64,000 nt of DNA from Mnemiopsis leidyi. Its lineage: Eukaryota > Ctenophora > Tentaculata > Lobata > Bolinopsidae. A model generated the notes under the pieces. That model was not told the origin of the DNA, did not search any database, and saw nothing but the letters and a program-made list of their open reading frames with translations. A program made the translations under genes and the position numbers. This document shows, piece after piece, positions 1 to 11,838 of the stretch; position 1 is the stretch's first letter, and every line of letters starts with the position of its first letter. The stretch lies in the NCBI GenBank assembly GCA_000226015.1, contig JH157156.1:107192-171191 (forward strand), written 5' to 3'.

Positions 1-3000
1 TTACTTCAATTAGGAAATAGGAAGCATAGAGTGATAAAAGTTTGCGTTCTAAAGCAGAGGTTTAAAAAGAGAATAGAAGATTTGGATTCAGTCCGCATAA
101 AATTAAGAGCCGTGAGTAAAAACCGTTTGTTTGGACACGTGACTTTTCATGATTGCATCTAACTGATGTAGACCGGTCACGTGGTAAAACAGTCTGACCA
201 TTAGATACCACGAATCGTGCGGAGATTAAGAAGTAAGACTTATGCAAATGTGGTGATTGATCGTTGTGAAAATTTGCTGATTTAGTAAGCGTAGTGAATC
301 TAGTGATTGATCCGAGAGAATATCGACTATTGTGTACATAGAAGGGTTATGCACGGTGTTTGGTCACATAATCAATGACGTTGAAAAGATTGAATAGATC
401 GAGAGTAAGGTTATATCGTGAGTAGAAGCCGCACCTGAGATCAAGATGGATGTAACTATACAAAATTGCAAAACACTTCGTGACCTGAGCACTACTTGAC
501 TAATCAAGCTGAGAGGGACACATGTTACAAAGTACCCAGTCATGCGGAGCAATCAGGACACCACAGATCCAGCCCTACAGACACAATATATCTGCAGCAC
601 GACAAAGAAACTTTCCTGCACAACGCAACGCGGCTCGTGGAGCGCTGCAATCTTGCACGTGCAACTATGACCTTCCAATCACATGGTCCCATTTGTACCA
701 CGTGCCACATTTAATCCAATGGGAGGTTTAGGGTTAGGTATCCTCCCGGAAATTGAAAGAGCTTTATTGCAGCTGGCAGTACAGCACAGTGTGTACTATG
801 TACTTATTGTGCATGATATTATATCGAGGAAGGCGTGGCATATAGATAAAATGGAAATATGAAATATCGATATCTGAATCAAAGACAGTGACTTTTCTGT
901 CTTTTATTGTCTTCATATACGGCTCTTGAGAGTACTAACAGTACTTAATAATGCGAGTAACGGATATAAAAAGAATTTCCTGTCAGGAGGGTGGTCCGAG
1001 TTTCCAGAAACCAAACCAAAGGATATGTATACATCAAAAAACGTATATGCGCATGGACACGGACACTGGACACGGCATATTGAACATCAGCTATAAATCA
1101 AACTCAATCCTCAAAGAAGTAGCAAGTCTGCTTACAGAGCTTGCACACAAGCTGGTATTTAATGATCGGTAACTGCGTCAGATGGCACTGCCTGTACGTT
1201 AGTTTGTACGTAAGTCGTCGTCAGAGCATGCCGTAAATTTGGTCCAAATTATCAACCGGAGGGATTAGAGTGTACAGAAAACAAAGTCGTTGTCTTAAAA
1301 GCATTGGGAGTGGTCAACGCCCACAATCTGTTTAGAGTTTTTAATCAAACTTGGTTAATTTGATAAACGTGATGTGTGTGTGCACCTTGTCTAATCACTT
1401 CAGGAGCAACAATGAAGTTGCTTCAAAGCGTTAATGGTATGATTGTGCATCAAACGTTAATTCAACAACACTAGGACAAACTAAGTAACTACAGTGAAGG
1501 AATGTTGATACATTCTTTACCTATTGCAATATACAAATAGAAAAGTTTAAACCAAAAAGTGCGGTGTATTGTTTCTAAAATTACCTTCACGTATAGATCA
1601 CTATGTGGAATAGTGATCGAGCCAGAACTCAGAATTATCTAACCAATGACGACAGATGAGTGGTATGCTCCAATACCACTAACCACTATGGCATGAGTAG
1701 GAGTAGGTTTGATCGTACAGTCTAATCATTTTCAATTTTAAAGGAATCATTGTTTTTTCTTTACTGGGATCGCTTAGCAAAGCAAGGTAAGGACGGTATG
1801 ATTTGCACCACAGAAGGAAAGAACATGGACAGTGCCTATGTTTTGTGGAAATAAGCATCTGTTTCCGAGATACAGGTCCTAAACGAATAAGTACCAGTAG
1901 GGTCATTTCTGTTTTAAGCAGTATGATACTTGACAATAAAATGAAGCACTGGGTAGACAAGATGACAGATTTCTAAATTGTTGTAAAATGCGCTCGTTAA
2001 ACTTTTAAAAGTTAAATTGAAGTGAGCAAACATCTTCAGAGCTAAGAATCAAAACAGAAGCTTGACTGGATTCTAGAATGAGCACCCAAAACTACCAAGA
2101 GTATAAAAAAGCAGGTTCAACGGTTGCATTGTGCAAATGTTTCTGCAAACATTTCTGCAGCAAGTATGCAAGTATGCAAGTATGCAAGACTGACTTACCT
2201 TGGAATCTTTCTGGCGGTTTTGCCGTGACCGAAGGAAGTTTTGTTGGAGTTCTGAGCAGGCCTCCAAGTCGAGGTTTGGTACATGGTTCAATTTATCAAG
2301 AGGGAGCGAGGGAGAGAGAGAGTGTGTGTGTGTGTGTCCTGAGTCCAGCTCTTCCTTACTACCGTTTGCAAACGTGTGTACGAAATCTAACAATCGCAAA
2401 ACGAACTGTTTACCAATGTTTTATTAATTACGCTAAATATAATGTACTACTGAGGCAACGTTACGCGTGTGCGTGTGTGTAGTTTATGTTGCTAACTGGT
2501 AAACCAGTTATTGGGTCGGATCCTGATGAGAAGAGAGAGGGTCAAGCTCCTGTAAAACAATGAGGAGCAGATCGGCGTTCCGGAGAGGTGCACTTAGTTT
2601 AGCCAATTAGTGCAGAGAACGCTGCAAATGGGCCAATAGGAACACTGATATGAGGACACGTGACCAGGTGCACTTGTACTCAGGGAGTTTAGGACCGGTT
2701 AATGGGCAAGTTTGAGGAAGTCTAATTGGGCCCAGGCCCGGATGTATTCGTGGTGTGCTTGTTGTTGCCATGGCTACTACGTCATACAAAGCGTAATGTG
2801 GCGCATGCTCGCGGGGACCTATCTTGGGAGGTTTACCCCTCTTTTAACCAATCACGTGACGAGAAAGCTGGCACGTGCTCGGGGGTATTTCTGCACGTGC
2901 AGCTGGTTGAATGAGAGCGAAGAGGTATAATTAGAGCAGGGAAGCAGCTAAGTATCAGGTAGGGGACAAGCACGAAACAAAGACATGTCGCACAAGACTG

Positions 3001-3926
3001 GACATAAGGATGTCACGTGACCGAGCATACAGTCTAGGATGTACTAGCTCTCAAATAGTGGGGTCGTTAGGGGCCATAGGGCCATTTAGAGGAATCATTG
3101 GGGTCTGTTATCAGGCCCGTTTTAAACAAAGTAGAAAATTACAGGTTAGCTTATTTTGACCTCGAAGAAAAGGAATTATTTTGAGAATTAAAGTTAAACA
3201 ACAGCTTCACATGTAAATTATCAATGGGATGGAACAAAGAGAAGAAGAGAGATAGAGATAAAGCCGTCCTGTGCAATGCTAGCAGGTGTGTATCCGTGTA
3301 TTCACCTCACGGCTTGGGATAAACGTTCGGTTTTAAAGATATTGATTGGACAATTGTTTTTTAGTGACAATGTATCTACCGCGAGGATAGATACACATTC
3401 CTACAAATGTGACAGATTATCAAGACTATTGACGTGAGGACAGCCGGAAAGCCGATACCTAATATGTTCGCGCAGCGTTTTGCACGTGGACATTTTATTT
3501 GACAAAAGTGAACATTTTTTGGGAACATCAAATAAATTATGGGACAGAACGAGCTCCGTTGGTGCGATTCTATTTCCGCAGAAAACGATCACAATAGATA
3601 TCATTAATCAGGCCAAATGAAAGGCCGAGCAAGGCCATCAATGATCAAACCGAATGGAAGAATGATTGTTGATCAAGGCCATCAAGCCAAATTGGAAGTA
3701 GGTCGCGAGGAAATCATTAGGGAATAATTGCAAGATTTGGACAAGATAGAACACCGCAAAGGGCGGATAAAGATTAACGACGAGTGAGCAGATGAATTGC
3801 TATTAGTTCAGGAATCGGGACCTCCCTTGTCCGTGATTTCATCTCAGTATTTCGTCTGTACAATAAAACTTGGTGAAAAACTGACAGTTACTATTAAGAG
3901 GTCAAAAGTTCAATTTTTTCCCGTCA

Positions 3927-3961
3927 AATGCCTTTTTGCGCCGAAGGCGCAAAAAGGCATT
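3927..3961. repeat. Perfect 16-bp-stem hairpin
   Basis: Positions 3927-3942 are the exact reverse complement of 3946-3961, separated by the 3-base loop GAA. The inner stem reads GCGCC/GGCGC and the arms carry a T5/A5 run. A similar element, with stem GCC/GGC and loop TTC, lies at 54354-54380. This suggests a family of palindromic inserts, not a coding feature. Confidence 0.85.
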
Positions 3962-5208
3962 ACTAAGGGTTAACGATCGAGGGGGTGATTGGAGTGTGTG
4001 TATACTAGGTTTATGTCGTGTGTGCGTTACGTTCGTGCGCGCGCTACTTCTAGTTCTACTGTCGCTAAAGTTACATCCTAAAATGCTGCGCTCCATGGCA
4101 ACAAAATCACATGATGCGGCACGCGGCGCGCGCAGGTATCTCGTCAGACTTCAGAGCAATGCTAAAGGTAGGCCTTGGCCTAAAATACTATTTCTTTTCC
4201 TAAATCAACGAAAGGAACATTTTGGGCGCTCGCTTACGCCACAAAACCCTCACGAGCCGCCCCGTGGTAGTACCACTGGTACTGACTACTGCTAAGTACA
4301 TATTCCGATAACAAAAGCATACCTTCACTTTAACTTGCACATTTGAAATCTATACGGTAGGCCGCAGGGGAATGCGTGGCGCCGCGGCAAGCTCCCGCTC
4401 TGTACTTTCAATCCGACTACTGCCATGCCTACTAGCAACGAATACCACCAGCAAATTAATGTGATCTCAATTCTGAGTTACAATGTATGATAAGATCGAA
4501 GATTGTATTTTATCTATCAGCCGCGTCCTGATAGTCTTCTTACACAGCGGCTATGGCTTGGCTGATTCATTGAACTTTGCAATTACATCCTCATTCAGAA
4601 TTGAATTAGTACGTGTTTACTTTTAATGTAATTTATGAAGAGTCCGCAGTGTATCCTAAACTTCAAACTTATCCTAAATCAAAATGTCGATTAAGTAGGA
4701 GTCATGCATGAACGACAACGTTTTCTTTCAAATTTGTACTACTACTAGTGCAACAGAATTCTAATTCTATTTCTTTGGATACGATTATGATATGGAGGTT
4801 AGCTGGCATTTGACGGGAAATAAGCGGCCGCCGACACGAAAAAGCGGTCGCAATTCTTGTTTAAACTTAGGATGGGCTAGAAAACGGTTCCCCTTCAAAC
4901 TAAATAAGTTAAATTCCTGCTTTCAGCATCCTTACAAGAACAAAAACATTACGAAAACAAAATGGGTGATTTATAAGAGCCAATGAGGGTTTCTCGATCC
5001 CTCGATACGAAGAAATACCTTACAGACCGACAAGAGGAGAATACATTAAGATAAACCAGGTAGTAGAGAAATAGAAAGGTATAATTAGACGTGTGTATAA
5101 TTAGCTTGAGCGGTCGTTGGCAGTAACAACGCCCGGCTAGGAGCGCTCAGCTGACACATTTCGTCTTGGGAAAAGATTGATTGTTGTATGGAGTGTATGT
5201 ACATGTGT

Positions 5209-5213
<5 letters not shown>

Positions 5214-5299
<86 letters not shown>

Positions 5300-5353
5300 T
5301 GTGTGTGTGTGTGTGTGTCGTGTGTGTGTGTAGTGTGNNNNNNNNNNGTGTGT
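5214..5353. repeat. (GT)n microsatellite with 10-base N gap
   Basis: A nearly pure GT/TG dinucleotide run is interrupted by a few TAGTG/TCGTG variants and by N at 5338-5347. The gap is almost certainly a sequencing or assembly failure inside the repeat. Open frames crossing it encode only Cys-Val or Thr-His repeats and are not genes. Confidence 0.95.
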
Positions 5354-6935
5354 GTTACGTGTGCTGCTGAGTGCAGATGGAAATGAGACAAGAGAATAGA
5401 GTGGGGTTTTGGTCGATAATAGTAGTATCCATGGCCTGGTACCGAATCGATTGGATTCTACATCATATCATTGGGTTCCTCATCTTATCATGGATAATAT
5501 GATATATTATGGACTTATCGCGCGCTTTGTTGCACGTGGCGAAAGTGCATAAATGGTAAATGGTTGCAGTCATTACTCATGACAAAATAATAAAAAACAA
5601 TTGAAATGCAGGTATGTTGGATAAAGGGCAGAAAAAAACGATTCAATGTGCAAGCAGACCAAAAAAATGAATCCGAATAATTGGACGAGAAATATTCCGA
5701 GCACAAACGAGATACAAGTCTAAAGATACAGACAATTAAGCTAAAAACTTGATCTACAACCTGATTCGTTAAAAAAAGAGCTCTGCCACTCCCCTTCACG
5801 TTTCTACTCAGGGTAAGATAAAACTCTCAACGCATGTTAATTACGCCACAGTCACATTCTCAACATACTCAAATACGCGTGCTATAAAGCTAAAAATACT
5901 CCAGCCAGTGACTTAACATCACAAATCAACTGCCGACTGGATAAAACAATCACGTGACAGATTCCAATTCAGGCTATTTTGATGTCAGAATTTGTTCGCG
6001 CGACCCGGAAGCCTAAGCAAATATTGAGTCACTGGCACATTATCACAAACACGCACATGGGAAAGTACGACCAACAAAACCGCGCATACCAACAACGCAT
6101 TACTTTAGAGCTCACGAATAGAATTCTAGAATTGCTTTGAAAACTCCCCTTTGACGCACAAAAGAGCGAGAAATATTGGAAAAAGTCGTTGTTAAGGCGT
6201 GAAATCTTGAAATTGAAGAATATGACATAATCGGACGAGAAAAGTGTTTCAAAGTCGTACAAAGTAAAGATTGTGGGATCGGCCGTCAATTTTTGAATGG
6301 CAATATTAGCCAATCACAGGCTTTCAGCAAATCACGTGATTGGTCATGGCTAACGTTACTACTGAAATTGCAATCCCTTTGCAGGGTTGTAGAACATGTA
6401 CGTGCTACCGCGATATCACACTCATAACCACCTAAGACCTGTAACCACCCAAGACCTCACTTAATTTAATCTTTTTAACGGTTAAATTGGGCAACCAGCA
6501 AAGTGCTTGGTTTTCACGATTCATTATCATTATTCATTTATATTCCATTACTCAAACAACTCATGCCTACTTTTTTGTTAGACGACAGTTAACACTTAGA
6601 CATCTCAATTCTCAACCCGATAAAGAGACAAAGTGCATCAAAAAGGGTGTGCGCACACTGAAATAATCAGGAAAAGGTTTGCATACCAGCACACGCTTAA
6701 TTGGTATCGGAATAGGAAAATCTCCCAGTGTACACATGTGTAAACATTGCATAGTAATGTTCCAGCGCGACTAGGTGCAGTTGGGGTCAATACTGGTTCT
6801 ACCCCGGCCTTGGAACTAATACACCAGGGTTCTCGCTTGTCTTCAGTAATCTATAGCAATACTCAAATGCAAGGCAGGTAATTTTATATTATGTGAATAA
6901 CTTCGACATTACCACAAGCTTAGTATTGGTGGATT

Positions 6936-7106
6936 GTGACACACTTTGACAACATCATAGAAGAACACCTCCACACCTTAAAACGAAGCTTGGTGACACA
7001 CTTTGACCACAACATAGAAGAACACCTCCACACCTAAAAACATAGCCTTGTGACACACTTTGACCACAACGATGAAGAACACCTCCACACCTAAAAAGTA
7101 AAAACA
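6936..7106. repeat. 57-bp minisatellite, three copies
   Basis: Three copies of a unit beginning GTGACACACTTTGAC start at 6936, 6993 and 7050, an exact 57-bp period, with only a few substitutions between copies. 57 is a multiple of three, so frames through it stay open and give spurious peptides. Confidence 0.9.
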
Positions 7107-7452
7107 CAGCATGTTCGCACAGTGTTGAGAGGCAGGCCTATCCAACTGTTGACAAGCGGTAGAGAGCAAGTGAGAGAGACCACTTTGATGTCATGCAATT
7201 CTAAATGAGGACTGGGATAACGGAACACGGAATGGGGATATTGGAGAAGATTCCTTAAATATAGATAAGGATTAAGACTTGCTATAGTTGTGATAATCAT
7301 AAAAACGTGCTTTATGATCATTCGGGTTTTGTGTGGAAAATTGTTCCAAAAATGAGAAGAAGAATCAGATGAAATAATAGACAAAGTACAATCTCTGATC
7401 AGGCCATCATGCCCAGGAAGATGTGTAAGATGAGAATCCCGATAGTACACAC

Positions 7453-7812
7453 CTGTCTGACTTGCTCTTGGTGCGGCGATGATGGCTCCCCACTCCCAAG
7501 GTCCCGTTGTTCGAACAGCACTGAGGGGTAGAGCTGGTCGTCGTCCCCCCGGGCCCCGCCGGGGATGGCCCGTTCAAGCTGGGCGGGAGGGGTGGTAAGG
7601 GCCGCTTAGCATGGTCGTGATCTCGGTTTGGTTTCTTGAGGGTGAGCGAGAAGGTCCGTTTGAAGTCGAGACCCGAGCTGGAGGACTTGCGGTCCAGGGA
7701 CTGGGACTTGCGGTCCCGTTCAGGAATGTTGAGAGAGTCCACGGAGACACGGTCAGGATCAACCGCACACTTGTTGACGAAAACGGAGGACCTCCGCATG
7801 ACTAGCAGACTA
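7453..7812 (-). CDS. Internal exon of unidentified Ser/Pro-rich protein
   Basis: This is a 360-nt minus-strand exon, open throughout. It is bounded by a good acceptor (TCACAG before 7812) and a donor (ACAG/GTGTGT after 7453). The peptide starts around SLLVMRRSSVFVNK, is rich in Ser, Arg and Lys, carries a short poly-Pro stretch (RPLPPLPPSL) that resembles an SH3-binding site, and ends RRTKSKSDR. GC content and codon use are clearly higher than in the flanks, which supports real coding. The composition resembles the disordered part of a signalling scaffold, but I do not recognise the family. I could not place its partner exons on either side, so the gene extent is unknown. It could instead be a chance GC-rich open frame. 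Confidence 0.5.
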
Positions 7813-10800
7813 CTGTGACTAGAGATAAGGATAAAAACGTGTGACTACAACTAAAGGACTACTCAACTGGGTGTACACATAGGGAAACAGTATGGTCTGG
7901 TAAGTACTGGCATCACACAGCAATTATTTAAAACACACGTGCTACCCTCCGTGACGTCACGGCCAATCAAAACCGAGATTTGGGTCATGTTGCTAGGAGG
8001 TGACCAATGGAGGCGCGAGCTGGTGATAGCATGTGACGGAGGGGTTTTCAACACTTTGAGAACGACAGTTGAATTAGTGGCATGATATATGCGCTTTTCT
8101 AGCGCCCTGCCGTGGCAGCACATATATAGATCCCGTAAAGTTTATCGTTTCCCTTTCCACCACTCGGTTGACCTAGATCCCGACCCGCTCCCAAAAAATA
8201 TTGTGAACTCCATTTTTATCGCCAACTTGACTGTCCCCATCTTTTGAATTTGATTGTCTTCCATCTGAAATTTCTCATACACTGCACTAACCTACGAAAC
8301 AGTATGGAGGCGTTAAACAAGCGAAGAAATATTTTTGGCATAAAATATGCGCCAAAAGGCAGCTGCAGGTCGGCTGCGCGCGCTTCCTCCGAGCATGACT
8401 TTATTCCTGATCTAACGTACATGTACTGCGTGCCTTGTGGGGTGAATCACTAAAAATGATTTTTCCGGACGCTGTTATAAAGGGACAAGGAAAAACAAGG
8501 AGCTGAAAACAAAGGTTAGAAGCCTGAGAGTCTGGTTAATCATAGCGTGACGAGGGGCCGAAAGCCTGGATCAGACTACGGAAACCCAACAACTCAGTTA
8601 GACGGAGCTCCAGCGGACCGGACTGCTGCTTGCCAACTCTCCAACAATCCTCTTTAAAACCGAGGATAAGGAGCACGCCAGCCGCACACTGCACTTGTTA
8701 CACTTGTAGCGGGCTGCCTGGGGTTCAGGGAAACAGCCGGAGTGAGGAGACAACGTCTGTTGCACTTCACTAGCTGAAACCGGAGAGGGAATTACGGAAG
8801 TGCAGTTTTAAAGGAGGGCGTGTTCTCGTTAAGGAGAACTTGTGTTCTTTTGTTAAAGAGAAAATGTGTTCTTGACGTGAGTTACTATATCTGATGGTGG
8901 ATGATGCCTGATGGAGCACATCCACGAAGATTTGAAACTCACAAAGACTGAGTTTCAAGTGATCGATCGTCATCTCTAGACTACCGAGTATCTAGCCAGA
9001 GATAAGTTGAAACACTTTGACAATTGTCAATTAACGTTAAACTGAAGGCGTCGACAGAATTCGTCCGTGAACGTGTCCTTTGTAAATATTCTGATGACAC
9101 ATCATAATCATAGTAACATTATGTGCTATATCGGCATGCTATCAGAACTCGTTATTGTTTTATTTCAAGAGCTATTAATAAAAACGTTCGCAGTATGAGA
9201 AGGCTTAGTTACAACTTGAAAATTGTTGGTGTTTTAACTTTAACAAGTGTATTAAGATTTGTTTAACGTGAATAGAAAACTCGATTGATTTTTAAAATAT
9301 TTTAGTGGGACCTTTGAGTAGCACTGTAACTTTCAACGTTAAGTGGAAATAAAAGTTCTGACCAACTGATTGAAACTTACTTTCCTATAAACAGATACAA
9401 AAGGAAGAAATAGAGAACTAAGAACTGTTTTCGTTGGGGGCGGGTCGTGTGACGGTGATTGACCGATGAGAAGCTTCAATGTATCAAAACAAATTAGCGA
9501 CACCTCCCCACTCTGGAGTCTGAGGGAATTTGAAAGAACAAATTTCGGCAGAACAGTCTTTTCTTATTCGTGGCCAACGAAAATATCTGCGAAACTTTAG
9601 ACAAAAAAGTTTTGATGAAAGTTTTAATACGCTACGAAAATCATTAATTGCACTTTCACAAGCAAACATTGTATAAGTGGTTTATAAAATTTATCTTCAG
9701 ATCAGGTCTTCAGCAGATATGTTTATCATCACCTGGATTATCATACAGAACCCCACCCAGTGAAATCCATTTGTTGAGGCTTTAGATCAAGCTCAGACCA
9801 ATAACGCAAATTAATTGAAATTTCGAACTAACACAAATCTGATCTAAATTACGTTGATAAGCAAATGCATTTCAATCAAATAAACTTGCCTGGGTGAAAG
9901 AAAGAAGCAGTGGTATCTTGGCATGGAATCACGTTAGATTGCACGTGTTCGAGAAAGTCAAACAACGTTAGTAACCCTGACGACGCTCAACATTGTCCAA
10001 GTCGAGTAACGTGATCAAGCTGAACCAGTCACGTGGTCCGCTAGACCTGCATCGTGATCTGATAACCTCGCACCGTTACGTTCATGTAATTAATTAGCCT
10101 GACAAGTAAAAAGTCTCACTCTCCGCTTATTCGACCTAAGGCCAACGACCAATCAGGGCCTTTAGCTCTAATCACGTGATTGCCAATCGACCTATGATGT
10201 GGCTCCATGGTCGACGGATCTACGGTGCTTTGGCGAGGTATATCACAGATTGTTCAGAAAGATCTCAAAGACATTCAGAAGACCCGCGCATTTCATCTCC
10301 AACACACATTAGCAGGAGGGGTGAGTACTGAGGATCTGTTCAGTAAGTCCCGACCAGCTGGATGAAGATTACAAGGTGGACAAACAGAGTGTACCTGGGT
10401 CGTCATGGTAACCGTGGGACGATGCGATCTCCATTCAATGAGAAGAGTTATTGTCACATGACCCTCAATCCAGCGCAATAAAGCTTACATAGTTAGTCTT
10501 ATGCAAACATTTCTGTCATTTTGTCGGATCAAGTAGTGGGTAAAAACCATCAGGGCAAAAATAGGGGAGTTAATTACATAGTTTAATAGAGCACTAAAAT
10601 CGACATTGCAGTATAAACAAGCTAAAGTTGTAAAATTTCGGTCTCTCTCTGTTGAGTTTTTTATTAAACGTTTTAGATCTTTTTAACAACCAAACATCCT
10701 AACAATAAAACCGAAAGACTGTAAGTTTTCACCCATTAAACAGGCCAGTTACCAGCATATCAGCCGGAGAAAGTAGTAGCTGAACACCCCAGTATAAAGA

Positions 10801-11423
10801 CGCAACACACGGTGCTAATGCACCGGAGAACAATACCCAGCTCGATCCTGATGGAGGAGATATAACCCGATGGAGTGAGAGCTGGTGAGGGTGGAACGAG
10901 GAGTGAAGCCCCCAGAACAGACGTCACACAGCTGATAGCTAACAGAGTTCACGTAGTAAGGTAAAGAGCGGATCTCAGTGTTGTTCGCTTTGACGTAGGT
11001 AACTGTTTAGTTTATGGCTTGGTCAGCGACAAATTCTGTTCTCTGTTTGCTTTTTCTTAGAAGATCCCAAGTAAAGTTAAGAACGGCGTGACCTGCTGAG
11101 CAATATTTGGTGGAGATTTTAAAGTTTAAGGTCTAGCCATTTCAATCTCTTTCGGTGAGAAAATCACACCAGAGATTTAAAATCTCACAATTTAGTAGCC
11201 TAGTGTAGGAGTATATGAGTTTATAAGTTGACATTGTCAACTGTTGAAATGGGCATTTTCACTTGTTTACTTCGTCAAAATGACAGTGATATAAGGTAAA
11301 CGAAGGAGAGCAAAACAAGTTAGAACTTAAATTCAGAAACCGGTAGTGCGAAGACTTGCTGTTTTTACTCGAAATGAGGCATCATTTGCGTGTATTAAAA
11401 AGATAATAACTAACAGAACCGTT
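7813..11423. other. Intergenic or intronic stretch, no gene recognised
   Basis: No exon is supported. CACGTG palindromes continue at 7936, 9942, 10030 and 10173; the last two sit near AATCACGTGAT/CCAAT-like contexts. If the exon at 7453-7812 belongs to a minus-strand gene, part of this stretch is its upstream intron or promoter. Confidence 0.4.
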
Positions 11424-11838
11424 TGAAACTCAAATGAGGACTAAAAACTCTAATATGAAACTCAAATGAGGACAAAAAACTCTAATATGAAACTCAAATG
11501 AGGAACTAAAAACTCTAATATGAAACTTAAATGAGGACTAAAAACTCTAATATGAAACTCAAATGAGGACTAAAAACTCTAATATGAAACTTAAATGAGG
11601 ACTAAAAACTCTAATATGAAACTCAAATGAGGACTAAAAACTCAAATGAGGACTAAAAACTCTTATATAAAACTCAAATGAGGACTAAAACTCTAATATG
11701 AAACTCAAATGAGGACTAAAAACTCTAACATAAAACTCAAATGAGGACTAAAACTCTAATATGAAACTCAAATGAGGACTAAAAACTCTAACATAAAACT
11801 CAAATGAGGACTAAAAACTCTAATATAGAACTCAAATT
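11424..11838. repeat. 32-bp minisatellite, about 13 copies
   Basis: This is a tandem array of a roughly 32-bp unit that reads GAAACTCAAATGAGGACTAA followed by AAACTCTAATAT. It has small length variants, including shortened units near 11640 and 11690. No coding potential is seen. Confidence 0.93.

Larger units (their letters stand above)
1..6935. other. Intergenic stretch with no recognisable gene
   Basis: I read both strands and found no exon with a convincing protein family or a chain of phase-compatible splice sites. It holds a long perfect hairpin (3927-3961), a GT microsatellite with an assembly gap (5214-5353) and many CACGTG palindromes (for example at 136, 178, 656, 699, 2657, 2853, 2872, 2894, 3014, 3483, 5533, 5951 and 6333). 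It could contain regulatory sequence or untranslated exons that cannot be recognised without transcripts. Confidence 0.5.

Noticed and set aside
2199-2399. Possible minus-strand exon ending CAAG/GTAAGT (peptide with ELQQNFLRSRQNRQKDSK)
   Set aside because: The donor is strong, but there is no convincing acceptor, partner exon or family; a GT/AG-rich repeat overlaps it.
5137-5391. Thr-His and Val-Cys repeat open frames
   Set aside because: Products of the GT microsatellite and the N gap, not genes.
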